Source: Chelydra serpentina (taxonomy: Eukaryota > Chordata > Testudines > Chelydridae). From it: a stretch of DNA of 64,000 bases. The translations under genes and the position numbers were made by a program. Within the stretch, counting starts at the first letter, position 1, and the number at the start of each line of letters is the position of its first letter. Shown in pieces: positions 34,001 to 46,214 of this stretch. The stretch covers positions 29,541,501 through 29,605,500 of the forward strand of contig JBAIAC010000026.1 in assembly GCA_037349315.1 (NCBI GenBank), read 5' to 3'. Under the pieces are notes generated by a model. The model saw only the letters and a list, made by a program, of their open reading frames with translations. It was not told the DNA's origin and searched no databases.

Positions 34001-35672
34001 CTATCAAACTATGGTGAATGATTAAGAAAGAGTCTTTGTCATAAGGAAAGGTGATTAAATCTTTGCGGACCTTTTGTGTAATTTCCTCCAACTTTTGGTA
34101 GTAAAATTGCAGTTGAAAAAAAAATCCCTGAATTTCTTTCTCCCCAACACCCAAAAAAATCCACATACCCCTACCTACACTTCCGTAAGGCCCCATGACT
34201 TACAGTATTTCAAGCCTTATTTAAGGGAAAGGGAATCTCCTGGGATCTTCAAGGGATGTCAGATAGCCATTTCCTCTGCTATCAGTGCTAAGTGCCAATG
34301 GAGTCTCAACGACAGAAGGATGTTCTGGGAGACAGTTCTTGTCCCTGTTGTTTGAATAAGTGAGAGATGCATCTTCAGTTTGCTTGATTGGTCCCTGGGG
34401 TTTCCTTAGTTACTGAACAATGTAGTCTAAGGCTCTTTACACTGCTTTACGTTTTTAAAAAAGATTTTAGTAGTGAGGTGAATTGTTCAATGTGCGACAG
34501 GGGGGGCCTGCCTGTTCCCCAGAAGACATTTCCAGGATAAAGGAGAGGCAGTGAGTTTGAGAGGCACTCCCTTCCTTTCTTCCCCCCACATCCAAAGGAG
34601 AAAGTTTTGGGTGAAAAATATATGGTGTGCCCCTGGATTATTGTTGGACCACCTTGCAGGCTTCTTTAAGGCTGCAGGGCCTTTTATGTAAAGAAATATG
34701 TCATGTTTAGGTAAACAATTGGCTTTCCATGAACATTTTGTTGAAATGTGCTTGTGCTTTCTAGAACTGTGAAAAATGCCTTGCTAAAGATGTCAGGGAT
34801 ATTGTCGTTCTTCAAAACCAATAATGCACTTGATAGCTCTTGCTTTCAGTCACTGCTAGAGACATGTTGGCATGATGAAGTACTGTTTATAAGTTATATC
34901 TGTCCTTAGCATATTTTAACTATGTTATGTGTGTCAGAAAGCTTTATGCCCTGATGCATACTCAGTGACACATTTGCAAGGGAGTCTAGTTTAACGCTAA
35001 ATAGATGAACCATAAGATCACCATTGGTATTGCTTTTGGGAAGCCTTGTCATTGAAACGGCAACATATATTCAGTTTGTGTAGGACTTTGTTTATGTCAT
35101 GCCATTTACCTTGCTAGCGTAAGCAGCAACGTTCTGAATTTTGCAGCTCAGTATACAGTAGTTCGTCTTGTACAATATTTTTTTCATACCCATAGTTTTA
35201 AAACAAATTGTGCAATATAAACATATTAATGGTACAAGAACTTAACTATTTTATGGATGTAATCTTTGTGAGTGGTTTAGAGGCTCAATTACCCGTTGTT
35301 GAAATGGGGGGGATAAATGTCCCTGAGGGTTTGCATCACAATCTTGTGTTTTTGTGGCACTCACAGTATAGACAAATGTCTACATCCATGTTTATAACCT
35401 GACTGTCAACAGAAATCGTGTGTTAAAAATACTGTAAGCTTATCAACATGTCTTTTTGAGTTTGGTGATTTAAAAAAAAAAACCCATATAGATACTAACA
35501 GTTCATAATTCTTGTATCTGTAGAGTGAACATCTTCCAAGGGAGGCTATTCATCCTTCAGAACCTAATACAATCTTCATTAATTCTGCTATCTTTGTAGG
35601 AACATTAAGTACATTTTAGAAAAAAGATAGAATACTAGCCTTTTTATACCTAGGCAAAGTAAGGATCTAGAC
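31091..35672. other. Intron stretch with no recognised transposon
   Basis: 4.6 kb without a nameable repeat. 32380-32930 is GC-richer and may be an unknown repeat. 33225-33560 is singled out as a possible regulatory element. An A-run lies at 35470-35481. Confidence 0.5.
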
Positions 35673-35890
35673 CAGGGGTTTTCAAACTGGGAGTCGGGAC
35701 CCCTCACGGGGTCGGGAGGTTATTACATGGGGGATCATGAGCTTTCAGCCTCCACCCCAAACCCTGCTTTGCCTCCAGCATTTATAATGGTATTGCATAT
35801 ATTAAAAAATGTTTTAATGTATAAGGGGAGTCGCACTCAGAGGCTTGCTGTGTGAAAGGGGTCACCAGTACAAAAGTCTGAGAACCTCTC
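35673..35890. mobile_element. Short hAT element with intact 8-base target duplication
   Basis: 218-base element with ends CAGGGGTTTTCAAACT and (reverse complement of right end) GAGAGGTTCTCAGACT, flanked by identical octamers ATCTAGAC at 35665-35672 and 35891-35898. Inside are GGAGTCGGGACCCC and GGGGTCACC segments typical of the 'GGTTCTCAAACTGGGGGTCG' hAT family. No coding capacity. Confidence 0.92.
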
Positions 35891-35898
35891 ATCTAGAC

Positions 35899-36429
35899 GG
35901 TGGCCCTGGTTTTGTGTGATGCCATTTCTTGACTGCCTATATTTTTTAAAATGAAACTTAATAAAAATAGTGTATCCTATGTGTGGAGATTTATATATAT
36001 AATTCTTATTAACATGAATTACAGCATTTTATTTGTTGTTTTATTTCTATAGTTCCATTGGGTTACATTGCATTTGCATAGTACATACATGAAGATGTGG
36101 GCAAGGTTCCTGACTATAAGACAATTAATCAAAATGTAAACAAAAGAAAGGGAAAAGGGAGCATCATGAAAGCAAGACAACTAAGCTGTTATGCTTGGCA
36201 TTAGTCTTCTTAGTTCCAATTTTTTTTGCTTTTAAATTTTCTTTTAATTATTATTGTTTGTGTTGTACTGTGAACTAAATTGGGACTAAGTCCTAGGATG
36301 TGTTGAACATAAAAATTTGGACCTGAGGATGCTCATCACTTTGCAGGATTGGGCCCATACACATTAGGAAGAGGTGGGAAGTCACATACACAGAGAAAAA
36401 TCCACTGCAACTTATTTCTGCACAAATAT
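35899..36429. other. Intron stretch with no recognised element
   Basis: AT-rich, unassigned sequence. Confidence 0.5.
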
Positions 36430-36520
36430 ACACAGCCAAATTCTGCTTTCCTTTACACCATGGTGAATCTGGATTTACAATAGTATAAGTGAGAGCAGAC
36501 TGGGGCCTAGCGTAAGCCCT
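36430..36520. repeat. Short palindromic dispersed repeat
   Basis: CCTTTACACCATGGTGAATC, TGGATTTACAATAGTATAAG and TGAGAGCAGACTGGGGCC: same family as 7868-7982. Confidence 0.5.
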
Positions 36521-36665
36521 ACTGTAAGCAAGTTTAATATTGAGCTCCCTGGAAGTTATGCCCTCTTATTCTGGGCCTGATTTTCCCCTGGCCATGTTGA
36601 TTGTCTACTTCAAGGGAAGCATAAGTTAAAGCATGTCGGTTGTATCATGCTATAGATTTGCCAGC

Positions 36666-36697
36666 ACAACTCCCCATTACAATTAATGGGGAGTTGT
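36666..36697. repeat. Perfect 13-base hairpin
   Basis: ACAACTCCCCATT at 36666-36678 and its exact reverse complement at 36685-36697, with a six-base loop (ACAATT). No T-run follows; in this eukaryotic intron it is not a transcription terminator. Confidence 0.9.
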
Positions 36698-39600
36698 AAT
36701 GACCAACTGGGAGCATGATATGTTTGTGTGGGAACTGCTTTATCTTGTTTGTTTGCTGCTACCCAAGTGTACCACTTCAGGGCACTTTCTTCCTTAAATG
36801 CCTTTGTTTTGTTCAGCTGCTCTCTCCTTTTCCTGCTACCACTTCCCCTTCCAAGTTAGATGCATTTTTCACATTTGCAGAATGGCGCCAGATTGGTAGA
36901 AGTTACTCTACTTTGGCCCTTGTATCTTAAAGCCATGATATTGAAAAGCTCCTTCAGCATGTCCCATAGAATGCTCTCAACCAAGCCAAAGTCCTGCTGA
37001 AACTTCTCTCTCTCTCTTCGGCTCTGCTGTTATCTCTGCTTCCTGTTGTGTCATTCTGCTAGTCTTCTTGACCCTAGCCTGGACTGCCTGCTCTTTCTGT
37101 GACCTCTTTGCTCTGCAAGTAAAATGCTATTGTCCATGGAAGTTTTACTCATGAAGGTGCTTCTTCCAAATTCTTCAGGAGGAGCACTTGATGTATTCTG
37201 TAAAAATTGCATGTGAATGTTTAGCAAACTACAGCAGGGGGTAGCTTATTGTGAGCTTTTGTGTTACCAATACAATTCCTGAAGACCAAAAAAAAAAAGA
37301 AGAAAAAACAATAATTCACCTCGCCTCTAAATATTGCCCAGTGTGTATTGACACTCCTTCTCTTCCACATAAAAGTATATTTCCTATTGGGTGTTTGAAG
37401 TTCTGACAACTTCAATATCACTTGAGGTCAAAGACAGCTTCAGCATGGAGAACATTTCAAAGTCTACAAACACGTTTCCTTAGAGAAGAAGAAAGGGACA
37501 TCCAGCCTCTACTCCCTCTATTAAAGCCACTAGTATGATATGGTAGCAGGGCACTGGTTAGATAGTTGAATGAAGTTAGATAGATAGTTGAATGAAATTA
37601 GATATTTAGCATCCTCCCCTTGTGCTGAAGCTTGTGAGTTACACAGTAAAGAATCTGTATCCTAGGTAAGAAAGATTCTTAAAATTTCCCCTAGTCATGG
37701 CATCCCATGCATGACAGTGCAGCTAATTCCTGTCATACCCTATTCTCTCCAGAGACCTACATTTTAACACTGCATCCATTTACGTCACAGTTGTATTAAT
37801 TACATGTAATGTAGTTATGAGCTAAGATACTGTGGCCTTATTATAAAGGAGAGAGAGAGTGAGTGTCGTAATGAGACATGAGCAGAATTGATCTATGACT
37901 TCGATACAGGAGATTCTTAAGGGAGTTTGCTGATTTATGTAGAAGACAGATGTCTGTGGCCATTAGGAAACACCATTTTTTATGACCTATCAATCTCATG
38001 TTAAACCTATGCAGCAAAACCTTGTATAATAGTTCTGTAATCTGTTAAATTAGGGGTTAATGAATTTAAAACGTTATTGAGCAGGAAAATGCATCTTTGT
38101 AATGTAGACCGTATCAGAAGCACAATAAACACTAGTCAACAATATACAACAGAGCCTTCAAAACACTGAAATAATAAATCAGTACATTAAGGAATACTGT
38201 ATATGATATTTTTGGTAACCCTTTTGTTATTTACAAGATTGCTTCTTTTGGACAGTAAACATCTACCTGTATATAAGTGTTATTAAATTAATAGAGATTT
38301 TAGTGCAGAGATCAGACCCCAAAGTAGTAAAAAAGTATTATTCCTTTAGAATAAAGCCTGCACATTCATTTTTAGAATAGTCCTAAAATTTTGTGTAATT
38401 TTAATTTAGATACTGGCTTTTCTCTTAGTTGGCCTCAATGTCTTATTTTGCATTTTTTGTAAAGTTCAAATATTTATCCACCAATGCAGGTAAATCTAAA
38501 AATCAAAGCAATTGTACAGTATGTGTCTCTGAGATTTGTTATTTATGACTGCTCCTTTTTGGAGACCTTAAATACAATATCAGTTACATTCTTCTTCACG
38601 GTGGGGAAACGCGCCCCACCCTCCAACAAAATCTCTAAAAAGAAAAAAATATTTTGAGAGGGAAAAAATCAAGGACACTGTTTCTTTGAACATTTTATGT
38701 CTCAGCATCTTACTTTCTACATGTACTGTATATGCATTTTTCTTTGCAGGTATTAAGTGAAAGTGGGGAACCGAACAGAAGGGATTTTCAAAAATTTCAG
38801 GAGCACCTACATATACATAAAACAAAAAATACTATTGAAGTGACCATGTGTATCAGTATATCACTTTTTCCACACCACCTGCTGCAATTAAAAATGAAAT
38901 CACCAAGCAGCCAGTACAAACTTCATCAACCAGCTGATATCATAATTAATGACTATAGAGTCTCTATTATTGTGTACTTCCAAGGCATCAAGTGGAAAGC
39001 TGTTGTAGTGCTTTAAATAATGAAAAAGTTTCAGGCCTTGATAAATGGCTCAGTTGGATGCAGTTTAGAAAGTTGGGAGCATATGCTTCTGTCATTAAAA
39101 ACTAGGAACCCTTGTTACCCTTGCTATAAGTTTTCAGATTCATCCGAAACTCTTTGATCCCTTCATGTACTTAAACTGTGTTGTTTAAAATGAAAAGGTG
39201 TTGGAAAATATGGTGTGCATGAACAATTCAGTTAGTAGGGAAAGAATGATGAAAATAAAAGCTGCTGTTCATTAACATGTTTGTTTCTTACCCATCTAAA
39301 ACAAGTAGAATTTATCCATATAATCTTGTCTTGCAGTGAGACTAGGTAAATATTTTTCTTTTAAGAACTAATCTGAGTCCAATAAAGTAATAGACAATGT
39401 TTGCTGTGAGATTTCAAAGAATTAATAAGGAGAAAGTGAAATGACAATAAAGATATTATTTTCATATTTGAGCTGGGTCTCAATTTTAAAAAAAATACTC
39501 TGCAATGATTTGTTTTATAGATATGTAGATTGGAATAATGTTGCAGACATTTCTAGCATTGACATCGTTCAAACTTATGTTAAGAATATTTTTACTACAT

Positions 39601-40084
39601 AGGTGCTCATCATTTCCTATTCTTAAATTTACTCTCCCAAAGAGCATAACTTTGTTGTTGAAGTTTTTGTGATTTTAACTGAAAGCTGATTATTATTTAG
39701 TTTTTAAGATCACTGTTGATTATACCCTCCTATAATTTGGTTGCTTTCATAGATGTAGGAAGAACTGAAATGCATTGCTTGGCAGAACGTGTTAGAGAGA
39801 GAGAGAATTTTATCTAATCCAGTTTCCTCTCAATTGTCATTTTGCTATTTTTCATGCACAGAAGTTGTATTCCAGTACCATTCCTCAGCCCCCTGCTATC
39901 CCTTACAAAAGGAATATTTCTCCTGGGGGTGCTGAATTAAAATAATGAATTTATACATATTTTGTTAGGCACTGACTGGCTGTTTTAGATCCAAAAATTC
40001 CCTAGAATACTATGAAAACTTTTTTTTTTTGGTGGGAGGAGGGGGCAGAAGGTGTTTACTGTGCATTTCATTATTATTATCATT
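36698..40084. other. Intron stretch with minor simple repeats
   Basis: Holds an A-rich run at 37287-37310 and a twofold duplication AGATAGTTGAATGAA(G/A)TTAGATA near 37560-37605. No transposon or gene is recognised. Confidence 0.5.
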
Positions 40085-40190
40085 ATTTGTATTGCAGTAG
40101 CATCAACAGCCCCCAACCCCATTGTGCCTTGGCATCCTACAAGCATGTAATAAAGAAATGGCCTCAGCCCCAAAGAGCTTACAATCAGTG
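40085..40190 (+). repeat. Dispersed repeat B fragment
   Basis: CCCCATTGTGCCTTGGCATC, then GGCCTCAGCCCCAAAGAGCT and TACAATCAGTGAGG: a member of the family at 58878-59222. Confidence 0.6.
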
Positions 40191-42869
40191 AGGAAAATGT
40201 AGTTCACTATCTGGATTATGAACTGGAAAGACCACTGAATGGGTCTGTTGAAACAGATGTTGTGAATATTCTACTTTTACAAATATAAAAGTCTTCGCTT
40301 TACTCCCCAAACTGTCCCATGGACAGTCATGTTGTGATAGCAACTTTAGCAGCTTGTGCTGAGACTGAGTCCCTGGGATTCTTAATATTTGATAGCCCTC
40401 ATTGCTTCACTTTGTTGTCTTGAAAAAGGAATGATTGAGTGACCACTTTATAATGTTACCCTCGGTACACTTACAAACCTTCTGTAATGGGATACACTGA
40501 AGCAAACCAAGCACTGATGTAATGTGCCCAACTCCATTAATTTCAAAGGTGCTGCACCTGCTTACATGAGCAGTGAATTTGTGATAGGTGATGAATATTA
40601 ACCAGGAAGTTTGGACTTTCACATAATGGTCCTATATCACTGAAGCTTCTTGGCAAATTAGATTAAACCTGAAAGACACAGGGCTTGATCCATTTTTAAT
40701 TCATTATGTGTGAAAATTGCACTTCAGACAGAGTTGTAAGCTAATTGCTTCTGTAGTTGAAGACTTCAAGAAGTTATCAACAGAAATATTTTTCTCAGAA
40801 TGCTAAGTAGCTACAAGACAATAGGCCAGGGAGTGAGATAGCAAAGATCTACGTAGAAAAGGGTTTTTCATGTCACTGTTCAAAATATTGTCAGATTGTG
40901 CCATTAGATGCCTAGGATTTTGTCATATTTCAGTGGTAACTGAATAAATGTATCCATTGTACACAGTCTTGAATTACTGTATGATTATCTTGAGCACTCA
41001 AAAGTATAAGAACACTTGAAAGCAAAATCCAGGCATAGATATTCCATAGCACGTCTTGCAATCTAAATATTGCTCTTAGCCTAATCGAAGCAGCAAGAGT
41101 AGTCACAGCAGTTGATGGACTATTTTTCAAATTGATTTCAAAAATGTATTTAAGGGGATGATCGTCTACTCTAGATTACCTATTGATTTTTAATATGAAA
41201 AGCTCATTATATAAGCAGTAACTGCATATAAAAACCTAGCAAACCTTTGCATAAATCCTTTAATTGAATTTCCAGAGCCTGTGGTTCTACTTTTTTTTAA
41301 TTAAATCTATTTCTTTTTTTTAAGTGTTACTGTGTAATTTGCATGCTGTGAAGTGGCCCTGTCCCAGATAAAGTGCCATTGATCCTTATTAAACCTCACC
41401 TCTGGGCTTGCTCAAAACTAACTGGAAAAATTAAAGTGTTCATGCTGCAATGCACTTATTGCTTGTGTGATAGGATTATGGAAAAAATAATAAAACTAAT
41501 TTCCAAGAGAGAATTTATAATGCAAGATTTTATTTTTTCAATTTTATAATTAATAGCAAAATCATATCCTAAATATAAATCATATTCTAGCCTACAAACT
41601 GCAGTGGTAATTAGGAAAGATAATATATACTTGATGTAAAATCATCATGTTGTATGAGGATAATCCTTTGGTATTTTAATTTTTTAATTGTAGGTTGAAA
41701 TGAGGATGGATTCAGTTAAACAGATTAGACATTTGAACTGAAAAATCTGTATCTACAATATCTTATATTAGTAGTAATTTCCATTTTATTACTTGAGTTT
41801 AAAATATGAAAAAATGATATTCTGTACATATTTCTGCTAACAATTTATGTATTAGAATTATCATAGGAAAGAAAAATATAAAAGATGCAATAGGTTTTTC
41901 TATTTTTTAATAATACCTAACATTTGTTACTTTAACAGCAATAAAATCCTTTAAAGAAATATTCATAATCAATAATAACACAAAATATGTAATGTATTAA
42001 CGGAGTTATAAAAATGTTTGTAGAATGGCTCAAATGAAAAACAAAGCAAGTTATGTACGGTTTAAAGTGTAATCAATTTTGAGGTTCACATGAAGATATA
42101 AATGATAAACAGAAGTAGTAGCATTTTTAGTAAAGGCTGTTGCAAAAATACTGTATTTATGACCTGGTCCATTCTTTTTATAGCTCATTAATGTAGAAAA
42201 CAAACAAAGTGTATCCATCTTTTTAGACAGTTTAAAATTCCCTTAAATGATATTTTTAAATGGAAATACTGAGCTCATTTTGTATGCTTCTTTGTGCAGA
42301 CACATGCTGTATTGAAAGGGAATTCAAACTGGATTTCCAGTAGGAGCCAATACTGTGCAAGTTATGACCAGGAGCATTCCAAATCTGTAGGGAGATGCTT
42401 TCCCATTTTCTGCAAATAGAACTGCCAAATCCACCACTTTTGAAAGGTGGTGAATTACATGTGATAGCCAGTAATATATTTGGTGAAACTAGATTAGAAT
42501 AATCAGTTGCGCAAACTCACTCCTCAGTGAAAGTACTCTTTTCAGAACTTTTTCCCTATAAAAGGATAATTAGTTTAACTTGGTTTCCAGTTTGCTCCGT
42601 TGACACACAGAGTTTGAATTCCACTTCACTAACAGAATTTTAGTGAATCTGAATTTTCTAGAACTCAGTTTCACTGGTTTATCTCATATATTTACTTTAA
42701 AACTCCTGTATAAGCTTTAAAAACATTCACTTCTGTCTGAAAATGTTTTGCCTACTATTGTTACACGCAACACCCAAAATGATTATAACTGAAGCAGGGG
42801 AAAGAAAAAAAATCTTTGTGTCTTTATCCTTACTGTGTGTATAGTGAGTTTCCGCTGCAGAGTCAGTCA
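40191..42869. other. AT-rich intron stretch
   Basis: Markedly AT-rich, especially 41280-42260. No gene or named repeat is seen. Such flexible AT-rich DNA is a known property of fragile-site introns. Confidence 0.55.
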
Positions 42870-42970
42870 CTCCTGATCCTGCAATAAGCTTCCTGAAGGA
42901 ATACCTCTCTGGTCATTTGGAACTCCACTGACATCTATAAGGCTCCCTTTGGGCACAGGAATCAGTTTCC
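42870..42970. repeat. Short dispersed repeat, 'CCTGATCCTGCA' family
   Basis: CACTCCTGATCCTGCAATAA and GGAACTCCACTGACATCTAT resemble the dispersed palindromic family seen also at 44945-45065. Confidence 0.4.
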
Positions 42971-43754
42971 CATCCTGTTTGTCTGAGTCTTTCACACAGC
43001 TACAAAGGAGAGAGAAACACTTAGAAGATAAGAACATGTGGCTGTAAAACCACACAAATTGGCAGTTGTTGTTTCATGGAGCCACTTTGAACAAGACATA
43101 AAAATAAATAATAGATTTAAGATTTTAGAGAATATAGCCACCTTTCTGAAGGCCTAAACTCTGCAAAATTTGTTGATTTGGATAGTACTTTTTAATGACA
43201 GTAGAGATTTACACTGTGCAAAAATTATACAAAATCATTTAAATAACTGTTGTTAGTGGCCAAATTGTACTAACGAGATCTCTTCATAGAAGACCTCTCC
43301 ACACATGGATCTCCACTATCGCACATCGAATTGGGTGTTCAGGTCCCTACATGGCCCTCCAACCCCACTCCCAGATTCCAGTGAAGACCACATCATATAG
43401 TTTGAGGTCTGTGCTTTGTGGTGATGGGTGGGGAGAGGAGAGAGAGAAATAAGGTGGACCGGGGATGGATTAGGCAGGTCTGGGAAAGGAAGTGTGTTGT
43501 TCTCCTTTGAGCCCCGTGGAAGTTCCCTGGAAAAGCTAATACAGCCCTAGTTTTATTATTTATTGTTATCTCCCTACAAGATCCCTGGAAGTTGCTATAC
43601 CCAGTGGAAGTTGCTTGTAGCATGGCTTCAGGGGAGTTGTACGTCCAGGGAGGGGAATGTACTGGGTGGTGTCATAGTTGAAGTTTGGTACCTGTCCCAA
43701 AAAGCTTATAGAGTATTATAATTACTAATTTATTTTCTACCAGTTACAACCAAA

Positions 43755-43870
43755 ACTTGCTAGGTGCAGTACAAAGGAAGGCATGATCTCTACTCAATGA
43801 GTTTATAGTATCAAAAGATGTATAGATCAATAGTAGAGGAAAGGGTTACAAGGAATATGGCAAAGGTGGT
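43755..43870 (+). repeat. Dispersed repeat B fragment
   Basis: GCTAGGTGCAGTACAAAGGA then GATCTCTACTCAATGAGTTT and AAAGATGTATAGATCAATAG loosely match the family at 58878-59222. Confidence 0.45.
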
Positions 43871-43939
43871 GATTGGACACGTCTTTTAGATTGTTCCCAA
43901 GTGGCCTCTAAGCTTTGCTATAATTGGTTAACTGTTATA

Positions 43940-44210
43940 GTACTCCCAACCACAAGTATTAAAAAAATCATGAGATTGGCCTAAAAACCACGAGTTTAAA
44001 AAAATGTCCGTTGGATTTCTTTTTCTTTTGGTTACTGAGCCTTTGCAGTGCACTTTTAGTCACTTTTCCAAGCTTTTCTCCTGCAACCACGACACTTAAA
44101 TAAATAAATAAATAAAACATAGAGATTTTGACATAATCACATGCCTCTTGAAGCTCAGGCTGTAAGAAAAACACCTAATATAATGAGAAAATTGTGAGGG
44201 TTGGCAACAC
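43940..44210. mobile_element. Non-autonomous DNA element ('GAGGGTTGGCAACAC' ends)
   Basis: The right end ATTGTGAGGGTTGGCAACAC is matched inversely by the left end AGTACTCCCAACCACAAGT. The inner sequence ATCATGAGATTGGCC, then GTTACTGAGCCTTTGCAG, agrees with a dispersed reptile repeat I recall. An AAAT microsatellite lies at about 44096-44115. Confidence 0.7.
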
Positions 44211-44944
44211 AGGAGTCATGGGAAAAGTACATTTTGAGAGAAAGGTCTCAACACAAACAGGTTAGTAGCCTTGTGGAGCAGTTCAGGAATGGAGCAGAAT
44301 GGAAGGAAAATGCAGAGATGGTTGTAGGAGATGTGGACAGAATGTGTTGAGGCTGGCATTGTTGGCAGAGATGGTTGGTATGGCATCAAAATTCTTCTTC
44401 CCTATTCTTGTTTAAAGCGAGACTCTCTCTACCTGTGGGACACATGGAGTCTTAAGGCTCTGGGTCTTTGAATACTGATCACTTTATCTGTAGTACTGAG
44501 CTCCTGTGGATATCACTAGGAGTTGAGAGTGCTCAGAAGCCTACAGGATGAGACTGCTGTGGTGTTTAGATGTTGCTTATAATTATTAGAACTGGGAGCA
44601 CTGGCTGCTGGGAGTCTGTAAGGACAGGAAACAGGAAGGATGGAGTTGAGAGGCTGAGAGAGCTACAGAGGGTGAAGCAGCAGCTTGGTAAAGAGGTTTC
44701 CCCTTTAAAATAAAGACCTGTTGAAGTTTGTGAGTACCTTCCATGACTGATACAACAACTGCGTAGATGGATAATTGAATGGCTCTTAAGAAATACGGGA
44801 ACACAAGTGTCCAACTCAAAAAAGTTGGATTCCCATAATGAAGCATTCAAGCTCTTGAAGATTTTTCCATAAAATCTCCCTGAGCCCATTTTGTTTAATA
44901 AGCTAATTTTTGAATGACCCTCATTATATCATAAAATAGTATTA
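44211..44944. other. Intron stretch with no recognised element
   Basis: Unassigned sequence; open frames on the minus strand (to 107 codons) have no family resemblance. Confidence 0.5.
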
Positions 44945-45065
44945 CAGTATAAGCCTGATCCTGCAATCCTTACTCGAGCAGTCCTTATTTACACAAGTTG
45001 CCCTGTTGACATCAGTGGGCCCACTCACACAAGTAAACAGTGAGTAAGGGTGGCCAGATTGACCC
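44945..45065. repeat. Short palindromic dispersed repeat
   Basis: AGCCTGATCCTGCAATCCTT, ACTCGAGCAGTCCTTATTTA, CATCAGTGGGCCCACTCACA and CAGTGAGTAAGGGTGGCC: two roughly complementary halves around the CATCAGTGGG centre. Confidence 0.6.
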
Positions 45066-45889
45066 TTTCAATAACAATAGACTAGGTAATGTAAATAAAC
45101 CACTGGTGAATTTCCACAGAGCTGAGGGAGAAATCCCCCGCATGTTTTTATTTTTGCTGGCAACTAGATAAGAACCCAGTAATGAACCCAAAGTATTCTA
45201 AGTGTTTGCGTGGCTTTGTAAGGTACATATGAGGGTGACTTGTCCATCATTTCAGTCTCTTTTTCTTTTTTCTGCGTCCAGTACTTTTCTAAAGCATTAT
45301 TACTTTGAGCTGGTATTACAAATAGGCTACTAAAATTATGGAAACTCAGAATATTGCTCTTTGAAATTTACTTCTGTTTTATTTAAAGAAATTACATGTG
45401 ATCTAAAACAATACCTTAAAAAGGAATATTTTAAGATTTGTTCCTATGTCAGTGGATTTGCTGTAGTTTCCTAATGGTCTTTAGTGGAGGAAGTAAGTGA
45501 CACTGATCAGTGAAGGTGGACAGTAAGATTTATAATGTATTTGTGCTAGCTGATTGCCAACAGAACTGGCCTTTCCCAGCGGTGCTGTACGCATACTTGG
45601 AAAATCAATAGGGATTAACCTATGACCCTCCTCACATACTTATACTGTGGTCTGCATTGCTTACCAATATTTCATCTGTTTCACTTAAATGCTGTTACTT
45701 ATTCAATAATGTGTGGCTGTTCTTGCAAGCTACTAATTAATTTTTAAAATGCAGTATCACTTGAAACTGAGATAAAACGCACCTTTAGCATCAGGATGGG
45801 TGGAGGACTCTTGGTTTATTTAGTAAATTCACTTTAATTAAAAATCCTACTTTGAAGGAGTAAAGTTATGCATTGAGATAAAAAGTATG
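45066..45889. other. Intron stretch with no recognised element
   Basis: AT-rich, unassigned sequence. Confidence 0.5.
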
Positions 45890-45897
45890 CACTAAAT

Positions 45898-46206
45898 CGG
45901 GTAGGCAACCTATGGCACGTGTGTCAAAGGCAGCACGCGAGCTGATTTTCAGTGTCACTCACACTGCCCTGGTCCTGGCCACCGGTCTGGGGGGCTCTGC
46001 ATTTTAATTTAATTTTAAATTAAGCTTCTTAAACGTTTTAAAAACCTTATTTACTTTACATACAACAATAGTTTAGTTATATATTATAGACTTATAGAAA
46101 GAGACCTTCCAAAAACTTTAAAATGTATTACTGGCACGCGAAACCTTAAATTAGAGTGAATAAATGAAGACTCGGCACACCACTTCTGAAAGATTGCCGA
46201 CCCCTG
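45898..46206. mobile_element. hAT element with intact 8-base target duplication
   Basis: 309-base element. The left end reads CGGGTAGGCAACCTATGGCA. The reverse complement of the right end reads CAGGGGTCGGCAATCTTTCA. Identical octamers CACTAAAT flank it at 45890-45897 and 46207-46214. Inside, TTAATTTAATTTTAAATTAA and GAAAGAGACCTTCC are typical of this hAT family. No coding frame. Confidence 0.92.
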
Positions 46207-46214
46207 CACTAAAT

